A stretch of 39,657 nt of DNA from Gammaproteobacteria bacterium (GTDB taxonomy: Bacteria; Pseudomonadota; Gammaproteobacteria; Steroidobacterales; Steroidobacteraceae). Made by a program: the position numbers and the translations under genes. The stretch is from assembly GCA_030038645.1 (NCBI GenBank), contig JASHSR010000110.1:1-39657 (forward strand). Direction: 5' to 3'. Shown piece by piece: positions 13,505 to 21,085 of this stretch. The notes under the pieces were generated by a model. The model was not told the origin of the DNA, ran no database searches, and saw only the letters and a list, made by a program, of their open reading frames with translations. Each line of letters begins with the position of its first letter. The stretch's first letter is position 1.

Positions 13505-15985
13505 TTACTCGTAGCGCAGTGCATGAATCGGGCTCGCCCGCGCGAGGCGCAGCGTGTGCGCGAACACCGTGGCCCAGGCAATGATCAGCGCGACCGCGCC
13601 GCCGGCGAGGAAGTAAATCGGGCTGAGAGAGATCCGATAGGCATACCCCTCGAGCCAGCGAGCCAGGTAGTGGTAAGCGACGGGCCACGCGACGACATTC
13701 GCGACGAGCACCGGCACCGAGATCCTCCACAACATCAGTCTCAGGATGTCATGCGTCCGGGCGCCGGCGATCTTGCGCACGCCGATCTCCTTCGTACGCC
13801 GCTCCGCTGTGAATACCGCGAGCCCGAACAGACCCAGACAGGCGATGAAGATCGCGACGCCGACGAACAGTCCCAGCATCTCGCCCTGCTTCTCGTCCGG
13901 CTGGAACAAGCTATCGAAAGCGTCGATCAGGTAATAGCGGTTGATCGCGACGTCGGGAGCGAATGAGCGCCACGTTCGATCGATGAAGGAGAGCGTGTTC
14001 GCCGCGTGATCGCCGCGGACTCGAATGGACAGCATTCGCATCATGTGCGGATCGGCCGTGTCGAAGTAGTACAGCGTCGGCTGTACCGGGTCTCGCATGC
14101 CTTCGAGCTTCGCATCGCTCAGAACCCCGACGATCGTCGCCGTGGAGTGACCGTTGATCGTCACCCGCCTACCCACCGCATCGACGGGCGAGAAACCCAG
14201 GCGGTGTGCGCCTGTGGCATTGATGAGCACACTGCCTCCAACGCCGCGGCCCGTGAGGTCCTCACCCCGCTGGTCCGACAGGAATCGGCCCGCGAGCAGC
14301 TTGATGCCATACAGCGACGGAAACTCAGGTCCAATGTTGATGATCTGCGCCGGAACGGAGGCCGGCTCACCTGAGGTCCGAATCTGATCGTTATCCACAT
14401 ACGAGAGGTCGAAAGGAACGGCATTCGAGTACGCGACGCCGACGATCTGCGGATCCAGACGGAGCGAAGCAGCGAAGCTTTCCCGTTGGGATGGCGTGAG
14501 CCGGCCAACGCCTCGAACGATGACGATGCCATCGCGTTCGAAGCCGAGAGGCACTTTGCGCGCAAAGTCGACCTGCCTGAACACGACGAGGGCTACGACG
14601 CCGAGCCCGATCGAGATGGCGAACTGAGCGACGACCAGCGCCGAGCGCAACAATCCAGGACTGCTTGAGCTGGAGACGCCCGACCTCAGCGTCCGCGCCG
14701 GACGGAACCCGGAGAGTACGACCGCTGGATAAAGACCGCTTACCAGCCCGACCGCGATAGCGCCTGCAGCGAGAGCCGCGAGCAGTTTCCAGTCAGCGAG
14801 ATAGCGAAGTGCGATGGGCCCTCCCAGGAAGCGATCATAGAGAGGCAGCAGGATCTCCACTAGAGACAGGGCGATCGCAAGCGACACGACGGAGAACAGC
14901 ACTGCTTCCACGAGAAGCTGCACGACGAGCTCCGCTCGCTTCGCGCCCTCGACCTTGCGCACGGCGATCTCGCGGGCTCGAAGTGTCGCCCGTGCGGTCG
15001 CGAGGTTCGTGAAGTTACAACAGGCGATTAGAACGATCAGCAGCGCAATCGCCCCCAGTCCGTATACGGTCGTCCAGCTCCCGCCGGGCGTCATTCCGAG
15101 GTACTGGTCGCTCGTGAGATGAGCGTCTCGGAACGGCGTCAAGCGGTACTGCTCGAACTCACTCATGCGCAGATCGACGCCCAGTTTCCGTGGGTCGAAG
15201 GACCTGTCCAGTATCGCCTTCAGGTCTGCGAGGACGGCTGCCGGATCGGCGCCCGGCGTCAGGTTGACATAGCCGTAATCGTCGTCGCCACTGGTCCAGT
15301 CGTACATCTTCTCAAACGGCGACATGCCGTCTGCGCGCGACGTGTTCGGCACGACGAGGTCCGCCACCAGCTGCGTGTTGTGTGGAAGATCCCGGAGCAC
15401 TCCGGTGACGATGAGTGGGTAGACCGCGGAGAGACACGCGCTGTCGTTGGCACCACAAGCGCTGTTGTCGTCCGGACCGAGGGTCAAGGTCTTTCCGATC
15501 GGATCGACAGCTCCGAAGTACTTCCGCGCCGTGCTCTGGGACAGTACGACGGAATCGGGCTGGGCGAGCGCGCGCGCCGGATCACCCTCCACGAGCGGTA
15601 GCTCGATGACCCGAAAGAAATTCGGATCGACGAAAGTGACGGTTTCTCGAAATTGACGGTCGCCGATGTTCGCCGTCATCTGCTCGGGCATTACGTGAGT
15701 CACCGCATTCACCTGCGGGATCTGCCCTGGGATCGCCGAGACGACCGGAAACGGCGCCATGGCGAGAGGCGCCGGAGCGCGGCCCGGGATGTGAAAGGTG
15801 ACCTCGAGGCGATAGAGACTCCCGGTGTCCGGAATCCACCTGTCGTACGAGAGCTCGTCCCGAATGTACAGCGCGATCAGGATCGCCGCCGCCAAGCCGA
15901 TCGACAGCCCCGCGATGTTGATGAAGCTATAAAGCTTGTGATGCGCGAAGGCGCGTACGGCAGCGATGAGGTAGTGCCGGAGCAT
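13505..15985 (-). CDS. MacB/FtsX-type ABC transporter permease (first of two)
   Basis: The 826-residue paralogue of the downstream permease has TM1 (LYSFINIAGLSIGLAAAILIALYI), periplasmic MacB_PCD, an FtsX block with ATLRAREIAVRKVEGAKRAELVVQLL, a second TM plus periplasmic domain after ~440, and a C-terminal FtsX block (MLGLFVGVAIFIACLGLFGLAVFTAERRTKEIGVRKIAGA). Both ends of the two paralogues match well (for example LSYDRWIPDTGSLYRLEV and SP...ALRYE at the C terminus), so the pair arose by tandem duplication. The single upstream ATPase gene probably serves both. The start is ATG, 18 bp after the ATPase stop. The substrate is unknown; macrolides, peptides or lipoproteins are family options. 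Confidence 0.92.
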   Translation of the reverse strand: MLRHYLIAAVRAFAHHKLYSFINIAGLSIGLAAAILIALYIRDELSYDRWIPDTGSLYRLEVTFHIPGRAPAPLAMAPFPVVSAIPGQIPQVNAVTHVMPEQMTANIGDRQFRETVTFVDPNFFRVIELPLVEGDPARALAQPDSVVLSQSTARKYFGAVDPIGKTLTLGPDDNSACGANDSACLSAVYPLIVTGVLRDLPHNTQLVADLVVPNTSRADGMSPFEKMYDWTSGDDDYGYVNLTPGADPAAVLADLKAILDRSFDPRKLGVDLRMSEFEQYRLTPFRDAHLTSDQYLGMTPGGSWTTVYGLGAIALLIVLIACCNFTNLATARATLRAREIAVRKVEGAKRAELVVQLLVEAVLFSVVSLAIALSLVEILLPLYDRFLGGPIALRYLADWKLLAALAAGAIAVGLVSGLYPAVVLSGFRPARTLRSGVSSSSSPGLLRSALVVAQFAISIGLGVVALVVFRQVDFARKVPLGFERDGIVIVRGVGRLTPSQRESFAASLRLDPQIVGVAYSNAVPFDLSYVDNDQIRTSGEPASVPAQIINIGPEFPSLYGIKLLAGRFLSDQRGEDLTGRGVGGSVLINATGAHRLGFSPVDAVGRRVTINGHSTATIVGVLSDAKLEGMRDPVQPTLYYFDTADPHMMRMLSIRVRGDHAANTLSFIDRTWRSFAPDVAINRYYLIDAFDSLFQPDEKQGEMLGLFVGVAIFIACLGLFGLAVFTAERRTKEIGVRKIAGARTHDILRLMLWRISVPVLVANVVAWPVAYHYLARWLEGYAYRISLSPIYFLAGGAVALIIAWATVFAHTLRLARASPIHALRYE

Positions 15986-16003
15986 TGTCCGAAACCGGCA
16001 GCT

Positions 16004-16690
16004 CTACGCAATCTGCCGGATGTTCTCGGTGACGACCGCCCCGTCGAGCAGGTTGACGACGCGGTGGGCGTACTCGGCGTGCGGCCGCGAGTGCGTCACC
16101 ATCACGACGGTCGTTCCTTTCGCGTTGAGCTCGGTGAGCAGCTGCATGACTTCCTCACCCGTCGCGGAGTCGAGATTTCCGGTGGGCTCATCCGCGAGCA
16201 GCAGCCGGGGCTGAGAGACCACGGCTCGGGCGATGGCGACGCGCTGCTGCTGGCCGCCGGAGAGCTGCTGCGGCCTGTGCTTGGCTCGGTGGGCGACTTT
16301 CATGCTCTCCAGCGTCTGGCGTACCCGAGCTTTGCGTTCCCGGGCGGAGACGTCTCGGTGATAGAGCAATGCGAGCTCTACGTTCTCGAAGACATTGAGC
16401 TCATCGACCAGATTGAAGCTCTGGAAGATGAAGCCGACACTGTTCTTGCGCAGCTCCGAGAGCTCGCCTTCCGACCAGCCGGCGATATTGCGGTCCGAGA
16501 ACCAGTATTCCCCGGCGGTAGGAGTGTCCAGCATGCCGACGATGTTGAGGAGCGTCGATTTGCCGCAGCCGGAGGGGCCCATCACGGCGACGAACTCCCC
16601 GGCGGCGATGTCCAGATCGACCTCGCGCAGCGCCGTCGTCTCGACATCTGTGGTGCGGTAGACCTTGGAAACGCGTTTGAGCGACAGCAT
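16004..16690 (-). CDS. ABC transporter ATP-binding protein, MacB/LolD type
   Basis: The 228-residue nucleotide-binding subunit has Walker A GPSGCGKST near 39-47, a Q-loop in FIFQSFNLVDEL, signature LSGGQQQR, Walker B LLLADEPTGNLD and an H-loop in VVMVTHSRPHAEY. The length and the extended 'GNLDSATGEEVMQLL' segment match the LolD/MacB/FtsE family. The ATG at 16690 is chosen for the GGAGCC Shine-Dalgarno and because conserved sequence starts there; an upstream extension is Ser/Arg-rich and non-homologous. It lies 19 bp downstream of the adaptor gene and 18 bp upstream of the first permease, so it is part of the efflux operon. Confidence 0.95.
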   Translation of the reverse strand: MLSLKRVSKVYRTTDVETTALREVDLDIAAGEFVAVMGPSGCGKSTLLNIVGMLDTPTAGEYWFSDRNIAGWSEGELSELRKNSVGFIFQSFNLVDELNVFENVELALLYHRDVSARERKARVRQTLESMKVAHRAKHRPQQLSGGQQQRVAIARAVVSQPRLLLADEPTGNLDSATGEEVMQLLTELNAKGTTVVMVTHSRPHAEYAHRVVNLLDGAVVTENIRQIA

Positions 16691-16709
16691 GCTCGGCTCC
16701 CCGTGAAGA

Positions 16710-17975
16710 TCAGTTCGAGTGGCTCGGCTTCTCGAGCTCGATACGGTCGACGTCCTTGAACCCTTGGTAACTCGAGATGACGACGCGCTCGCCCGGCTCG
16801 AGTCCCTGTAGAACCTCGACGTCATCGGGATTGCGCCGGCCGAGCTGGATATTTCGGCGTATCGCATACCGGCCAGCGGGTGTCAGGACGAACGCCCAGT
16901 TCCCGCCGGTGTCTTGATAGAAAGGCCCGTTCGGCAGCATCAGGGCGGTCGATGCGCCGCCGAGCTCCAATCTCGTGTCGATCGCCTGGCCGACCTGCAG
17001 GCCCTGCGGCGCCGGGCCCGAGAAGTGCAGGTCGACCTTGAAGGTTCCGTCGGATACCTGCGGGTGGATCATGACGATTTGCGCCTCGAGCTCGCGGCCT
17101 CCGACATCGAACCGCGCAATTTGCCCGAGCGCAACGCGCCCTATGTAGAACTCATCGACCAGCGCGGTGAGCTTGAAGCGGTCGAGGGAATCGACCTCGC
17201 CCAGCACGGTCCCGGCGGGCTTCGACTCCCCGACCTGGGCGTCGAGCGCGGTGAGCTGCCCGTTCATGGGCGCGCGAATGGTGAGGTCGTCGAGGCTGGC
17301 CTTGGCGGTCGCGATGTCGTCCCTCAGCGAGGCGAGCGTCTTGCCGAGCTGGGAAAGCTGGGCGGCGCGCACCCGCTGCTCGGCGTCGCGAGAGGCGATG
17401 GTGGCATCACGCAGCTCGAGCTCATAGCGGTATTGCTCCTGCTCTTGCGCGTAGAGCGAGGGGGCAATGGCCTTGCCATCCAACAGAATCTTGTCTCGGG
17501 CGAGATTGCTTCGCAGCACGGCGATCTGGTGCTGAGTGTCGAGCAGATCCCGCTGGTACTGGAACCGGGTCTGCTCGAGCTGGAGCCGGGTACTCTCGAT
17601 GGCGTTGATCTGGCTCGCGGTGCTGGCCTCGCGAGAGGTCACTTGCAGGCTCAAGGCGGCATTGGACAGCACGATGAGCGGCTGGCCCGCCTTCACGGTC
17701 GCGCCGTCCTCGGCGAGCACTTGCCTGACGACGCCTCCCTGCTCGGTCGTGAGGTAATTCGTCGTGAGCGGCGCCACCGTGGCGCGCACCGCGATGTAAT
17801 CCTCGAACTTGCCGCGCGTCACCGTTCCGATCGTCAGCTGATCCGCCGGGACTCGGTAGGTGCTGATACTCGCTCCGCGCAGCAGCCAGATCGCGATTCC
17901 CATGGCGAGGGCTCCGGCGAGCGCATGGGGACCGTAGCGACGCCAGAGGGGTGGGCGGGCGAGCCGCCTGTCCAT
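16710..17975 (-). CDS. HlyD/MacA-type periplasmic adaptor (membrane fusion protein)
   Basis: The protein has about 421 residues with one N-terminal membrane anchor (ALAGALAMGIAIWLLRG). The lipoyl/barrel half-motif TTEQGGVVRQVLAEDGATVKAGQPLIVL is followed by a long coiled coil (~residues 95-200, LQLEQTRFQYQRDLLDTQHQIAVLRSNL). The returning lipoyl half is LTIRAPMNGQLTALDAQVGESKPAGTVLGEV, then the beta-barrel and membrane-proximal domain (VEVLQGLEPGERVVISSYQGF). It links the inner-membrane permeases to the NodT channel. Start: the ATG at 17975 is preferred over one at 18080, because the predicted sigma-54 transcription start (~18081) would leave no leader for the latter. It is the first gene of the efflux operon. 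Confidence 0.92.
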   Translation of the reverse strand: MDRRLARPPLWRRYGPHALAGALAMGIAIWLLRGASISTYRVPADQLTIGTVTRGKFEDYIAVRATVAPLTTNYLTTEQGGVVRQVLAEDGATVKAGQPLIVLSNAALSLQVTSREASTASQINAIESTRLQLEQTRFQYQRDLLDTQHQIAVLRSNLARDKILLDGKAIAPSLYAQEQEQYRYELELRDATIASRDAEQRVRAAQLSQLGKTLASLRDDIATAKASLDDLTIRAPMNGQLTALDAQVGESKPAGTVLGEVDSLDRFKLTALVDEFYIGRVALGQIARFDVGGRELEAQIVMIHPQVSDGTFKVDLHFSGPAPQGLQVGQAIDTRLELGGASTALMLPNGPFYQDTGGNWAFVLTPAGRYAIRRNIQLGRRNPDDVEVLQGLEPGERVVISSYQGFKDVDRIELEKPSHSN

Positions 17976-18091
17976 CGCATCGCCGGAGGGGAGCCCCGCC
18001 TGTCCGCCGCCACCCAATCGCCCGCTCGCAGAGGGAAGCGGGAGATCCCTGCGAGCTCGCTGATGCCCACCCCACGTCATGGCCGCAGGGT

Positions 18092-18107
18092 TGCAACGGC
18101 CATGCCA
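18092..18107 (-). promoter_or_regulatory. Sigma-54 (-24/-12) promoter for the efflux operon
   Basis: On the - strand the sequence reads TGGCATGGCCGTTGCA: GG and GC are exactly 10 bp apart, as in the consensus TGGCACG-N4-TTGC(A/T), with one deviation (T for C). The predicted start is about 18081, some 105 nt before the adaptor start codon. The gene encoded immediately on the other side is a sigma-54 activator, which supports the call. Confidence 0.75.
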
Positions 18108-18158
18108 TGGGCAGTCCTGAGTCTTTTCAATGGGTTATATACGCCCGTGGCGATGAGC

Positions 18159-18204
18159 TGTCCGCAGGTGTACAAGTGTCCGGTCACCTGTTCGGATTCG
18201 GACA
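18159..18204. promoter_or_regulatory. Candidate enhancer (UAS) for the sigma-54 activator
   Basis: There are two overlapping dyads: CAGGTG (18165-18170)/CACCTG (18185-18190), and TGTCCG (18159-18164 and 18177-18182) with its inverse CGGACA (18199-18204). The first dyad is centred about 97 bp upstream of the predicted sigma-54 start, a normal distance for NtrC-type activator sites. Part of it would overlap the first codons of the regulator gene. Binding is inferred. Confidence 0.5.
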
Positions 18205-19585
18205 ATTGGCGCAGACCGCCCTCCAGCCCGCTCGCATTGTGGTCGTCGATGACGAGGACGACATTCTGCTCGCGGCCCGGCTGCTGCTGAAGCGTCACTT
18301 CGAGTCCGTCGAGACCTTGCGCGATCCCGGTCCGCTCGCGGATCTGGTGCGCCGTAACGCCTTCGACGTCCTGTTGCTGGACATGAACTTTGCGACCGGT
18401 GCCGATACGGGTGTCGAAGGACTCGAGCTGCTTTCGCAGATCCTCGCGCTCGACCCGCAAGCGGTCGTCGTGCTCATCACCGCTCACGCCGATGTCGCCT
18501 TGGCCGTCGAGGCGATGAAGAAGGGCGCCGCGGACTTCGTCACCAAGCCCTGGGAGAACGAACGGCTGCTCGCGACCTTGCTCGCGGCCTGGAATCTGCG
18601 CCGCTCGCGGCAGGAAGTCTCCGAATTCCGAGCCCGCAGCCAGGGACTCGCGGAGGCGACGCGGATCGGTGGTGAGATGATCGGCACCTCACCGAGCATG
18701 CTGCGGGTCTTTCAGACAATCCGGCGCGCGGCGCCGACGGAAGCCAACGTGCTCATCCTCGGCGAGAACGGCACGGGCAAGGAGCTGGTCGCGCGCGAGA
18801 TCCACCGCCGTTCGGCTCGCGCCGAGGAGGCCTTCGTGCGGGTGGATCTCGGGACGCTCTCTGCTCAGCTCTTCGAGAGCGAGCTGTTCGGCCATCGCCG
18901 CGGAGCGTTCACCGATGCGAGGCAGGATCGCGTCGGGCTGCTCCGCGCCGCCTCCGGCGGCACGGTCTTCCTCGACGAGATCGGCAACGTTTCCTGGCAT
19001 CTGCAAGGCAAGCTCCTCACGGCGCTCGAGCGCCGCGAAGTCACTCCGGTCGGCTCGGACAAGCCGGAGCCGATCGATGTTCGGCCGATTTGCGCGACGA
19101 ACCTTCCCGCGGAGCGCCTGGCCGATGAGAACGTGTTCCGGCAGGATCTGCTCTATCGGATCAACACGGTGGAGATCGCTCTGCCGCCGCTCCGCGAGCG
19201 GCGGGAGGACATTCCGCTCCTGCTCGAGCACTTCGTCTCGATGTACGCCGAGAAATACAACGTGCCCGCGAAGCGGCTCGGCGCGGCGGCCCTCGAGCGG
19301 TTGATGGCTCACGCCTGGCCGGGCAACGTGCGAGAGTTGCGTCATGCGGTCGAGCGCGCCGTGATCCTGAGTGAGCATGCGATGCTCGAGCCCGGGGATT
19401 TCTCGCTGTCCGGCTCCGGGCCGCCTGCGCCGGCTTCGCCCGAGTCATCGAAACTCGACGCCGTGGAGAAGGAGGCCATCGCCCGAGCGCTCGAGGCACA
19501 CGGAAGGAATATCAGCCGCGCGGCCGAGTCGCTTGGGCTCACTCGCGCCTCGCTCTACCGTCGGATGGAGAAGTATGGCCTTTAG
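18176..19585 (+). CDS. Sigma-54-dependent response regulator (NtrC family)
   Basis: About 469 residues in three domains. The receiver has ARIVVVDDEDDILLAARLLLKRH and phospho-acceptor D69 in LLLDMNF. The AAA+ domain has Walker A GENGTGKE, sigma-54 contact loop GAFTDA (GAFTGA in most relatives), Walker B GGTVFLDEIGN and arginine-finger region FRQDLLYRIN. The C-terminal Fis-type HTH is NISRAAESLGLTRASLYRRM. It should oligomerise when phosphorylated and open the -24/-12 promoter facing the efflux operon. Start choice: GTG at 18176 with AGGTG 5 nt upstream; ATG 18107 would sit inside that promoter, and TTG 18206 is also possible. Its stop overlaps the kinase start by 11 bp. Confidence 0.92.
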   Translation: MSGHLFGFGQLAQTALQPARIVVVDDEDDILLAARLLLKRHFESVETLRDPGPLADLVRRNAFDVLLLDMNFATGADTGVEGLELLSQILALDPQAVVVLITAHADVALAVEAMKKGAADFVTKPWENERLLATLLAAWNLRRSRQEVSEFRARSQGLAEATRIGGEMIGTSPSMLRVFQTIRRAAPTEANVLILGENGTGKELVAREIHRRSARAEEAFVRVDLGTLSAQLFESELFGHRRGAFTDARQDRVGLLRAASGGTVFLDEIGNVSWHLQGKLLTALERREVTPVGSDKPEPIDVRPICATNLPAERLADENVFRQDLLYRINTVEIALPPLRERREDIPLLLEHFVSMYAEKYNVPAKRLGAAALERLMAHAWPGNVRELRHAVERAVILSEHAMLEPGDFSLSGSGPPAPASPESSKLDAVEKEAIARALEAHGRNISRAAESLGLTRASLYRRMEKYGL

Positions 19586-20924
19586 CCGCTTCCAAGCCGC
19601 AATGGCGCTGCGCGCCGCAGCCCTCTTCCTCACCATAGCGGCCGCGGCATGGATGATTGCGCAGACGCAATGGTACATGACCATCGCGCTTTGCGTGATG
19701 GCCGCATTCGCGGAGACCGTCCTGCTCGTGCGGTTCTCGACGCAGTCGAGCCGCGAGGTGGCCCGATTTCTCGATGCCTTGTCGTTCGATGACTTGTCGC
19801 AGAGCTTCACCGGCCTCTCGAGCGACGGCGCTCATCGCCAGCTCGGCACTGCGATGGAGCGAGTCCTCGTCCGCTTGCGGGCCAGCCGTTCCGAGCGCGA
19901 CGAGCAGGCGCAGTACCTGCAGACACTCGTCAATCACGTGCCGGTCGCTCTGATCTCGATCGGCGAGCGCGGGTCGATCCGACTGCTCAACATGGCGGCG
20001 CGCCGGGTGTTCGAGACCTCGCTCGCCCACACCGGCCAGCTGTCGCGATACGGCCAGGCCTTTGCGGTCGGCCTCGAGTCCCTGCGTCCAGGCGCCACCG
20101 CGATTCTGCGGATGGAGCGGTCCGCCGGGAGTCTGTTGCTCAAGGCGGCCGTGACCGAGATCGCCGCGGGCGGTACGCGACAGCGCCTCATCTCGCTGCA
20201 GAACATCGACAACGAAATGAGTGCGCAGGAGCTCGCCGCCTGGCAGACGGTCATCCGGGTCATGGCGCACGAGGTGATGAACTCGCTGACGCCGGTATCC
20301 TCTCTCGCCGCGACCGCGCACGACCTCGTGAACGAGGCTCTCGAGCAAACAGTGGCGGATGACCCGCGCGCAGTCCCCCTGACAGATGCCCGGGACGCCC
20401 TGGAGGCGCTCGCTCGCCGCAGCGAAGGTTTGCTGCACTTCGTGCGAGGCCACCGGCGCTTGACCAAGCCCCTCGCGGCGCGGATGGAAGTGGTGCCGGT
20501 CGAGCGGCTCTTTGCGCGCATTCAGCGGCTCCTCGCGAGCGACCTCGCAGACCGCGACATCCGGATGGCGACCCAGGTCGAGCCGCAAACGCTCGAGCTC
20601 GCGATGGACATCGAGCTCCTCGACCAGGCCCTCATCAACCTGTTGCGTAATGCCGTCGAGGCTCTGCGTGATACTCCGATGGGGCTCATCACACTTTCCG
20701 CCCGGCGGGAGTCCGACGGCCGGGTCGTCATCTCGGTCGCCGACAACGGCCCCGGCATTCCGCAGGACGACCGAGAGAGGGTCTTCGTCCCCTTCTTCAC
20801 GACCAAGCGGCACGGCAGCGGCATCGGACTCACGCTCGTGCGGCAGATTGCCGCGGCTCACGGAGCGAGCGTCGATGTCTCCGAGACAGCCGGGGGCGGC
20901 GCAACGGTTCGGCTGAGGTTCTGA
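19575..20924 (+). CDS. Membrane sensor histidine kinase, partner of the sigma-54 regulator
   Basis: The 449-residue protein has two N-terminal membrane helices (ALRAAALFLTIAAAAWMIA; MTIALCVMAAFAETVLLV) with almost no periplasmic loop, so it probably senses the membrane or a cytoplasmic signal. A PAS-like segment follows (LQTLVNHVPVALISIGERGSIRLLNMAARRVF, ~110-145). The H-box is MAHEVMNSLTPVSSL with H232, of the NtrY/PrsK-like kind, and the HATPase domain has LINLLRNAVEAL (N box), DNGPGIP (G1) and GSGIGLTLVRQI (G2). The start ATG lies within the last codons of the response-regulator gene, an 11-bp overlap. The order regulator-kinase, divergent from the exporter, defines a dedicated regulatory module. 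Confidence 0.92.
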   Translation: MAFSRFQAAMALRAAALFLTIAAAAWMIAQTQWYMTIALCVMAAFAETVLLVRFSTQSSREVARFLDALSFDDLSQSFTGLSSDGAHRQLGTAMERVLVRLRASRSERDEQAQYLQTLVNHVPVALISIGERGSIRLLNMAARRVFETSLAHTGQLSRYGQAFAVGLESLRPGATAILRMERSAGSLLLKAAVTEIAAGGTRQRLISLQNIDNEMSAQELAAWQTVIRVMAHEVMNSLTPVSSLAATAHDLVNEALEQTVADDPRAVPLTDARDALEALARRSEGLLHFVRGHRRLTKPLAARMEVVPVERLFARIQRLLASDLADRDIRMATQVEPQTLELAMDIELLDQALINLLRNAVEALRDTPMGLITLSARRESDGRVVISVADNGPGIPQDDRERVFVPFFTTKRHGSGIGLTLVRQIAAAHGASVDVSETAGGGATVRLRF

Positions 20925-21012
20925 ACAGTCGTCGACGCGTGCGAGAGTTGACGAGTCAGCACATGAGCCTTGTCCGTCGAGCCACCGATCCGAGGCGGTC
21001 TTCGATCTAGCC

Positions 21013-21030
21013 CGTTTCGGCGCCGAAACG
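21013..21030. promoter_or_regulatory. Perfect 18-bp palindrome upstream of the PQQ dehydrogenase gene
   Basis: CGTTTCGGCGCCGAAACG is a perfect inverted repeat, centred about 65 bp before the start codon of the dehydrogenase. No T-run follows it on either strand, so it is more likely an operator than a terminator. The binding factor is unknown. Confidence 0.45.
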
Positions 21031-21085
21031 ATAAGATCCGCTGTCTCGAGAGGCGCAACCCTTGCGCTGGTCAGGGGGTCCCGTG

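Noticed and set aside
18080..18080. Upstream start for the HlyD-type adaptor
   Set aside because: It coincides with the predicted transcription start of the sigma-54 promoter and adds 35 residues without family similarity.
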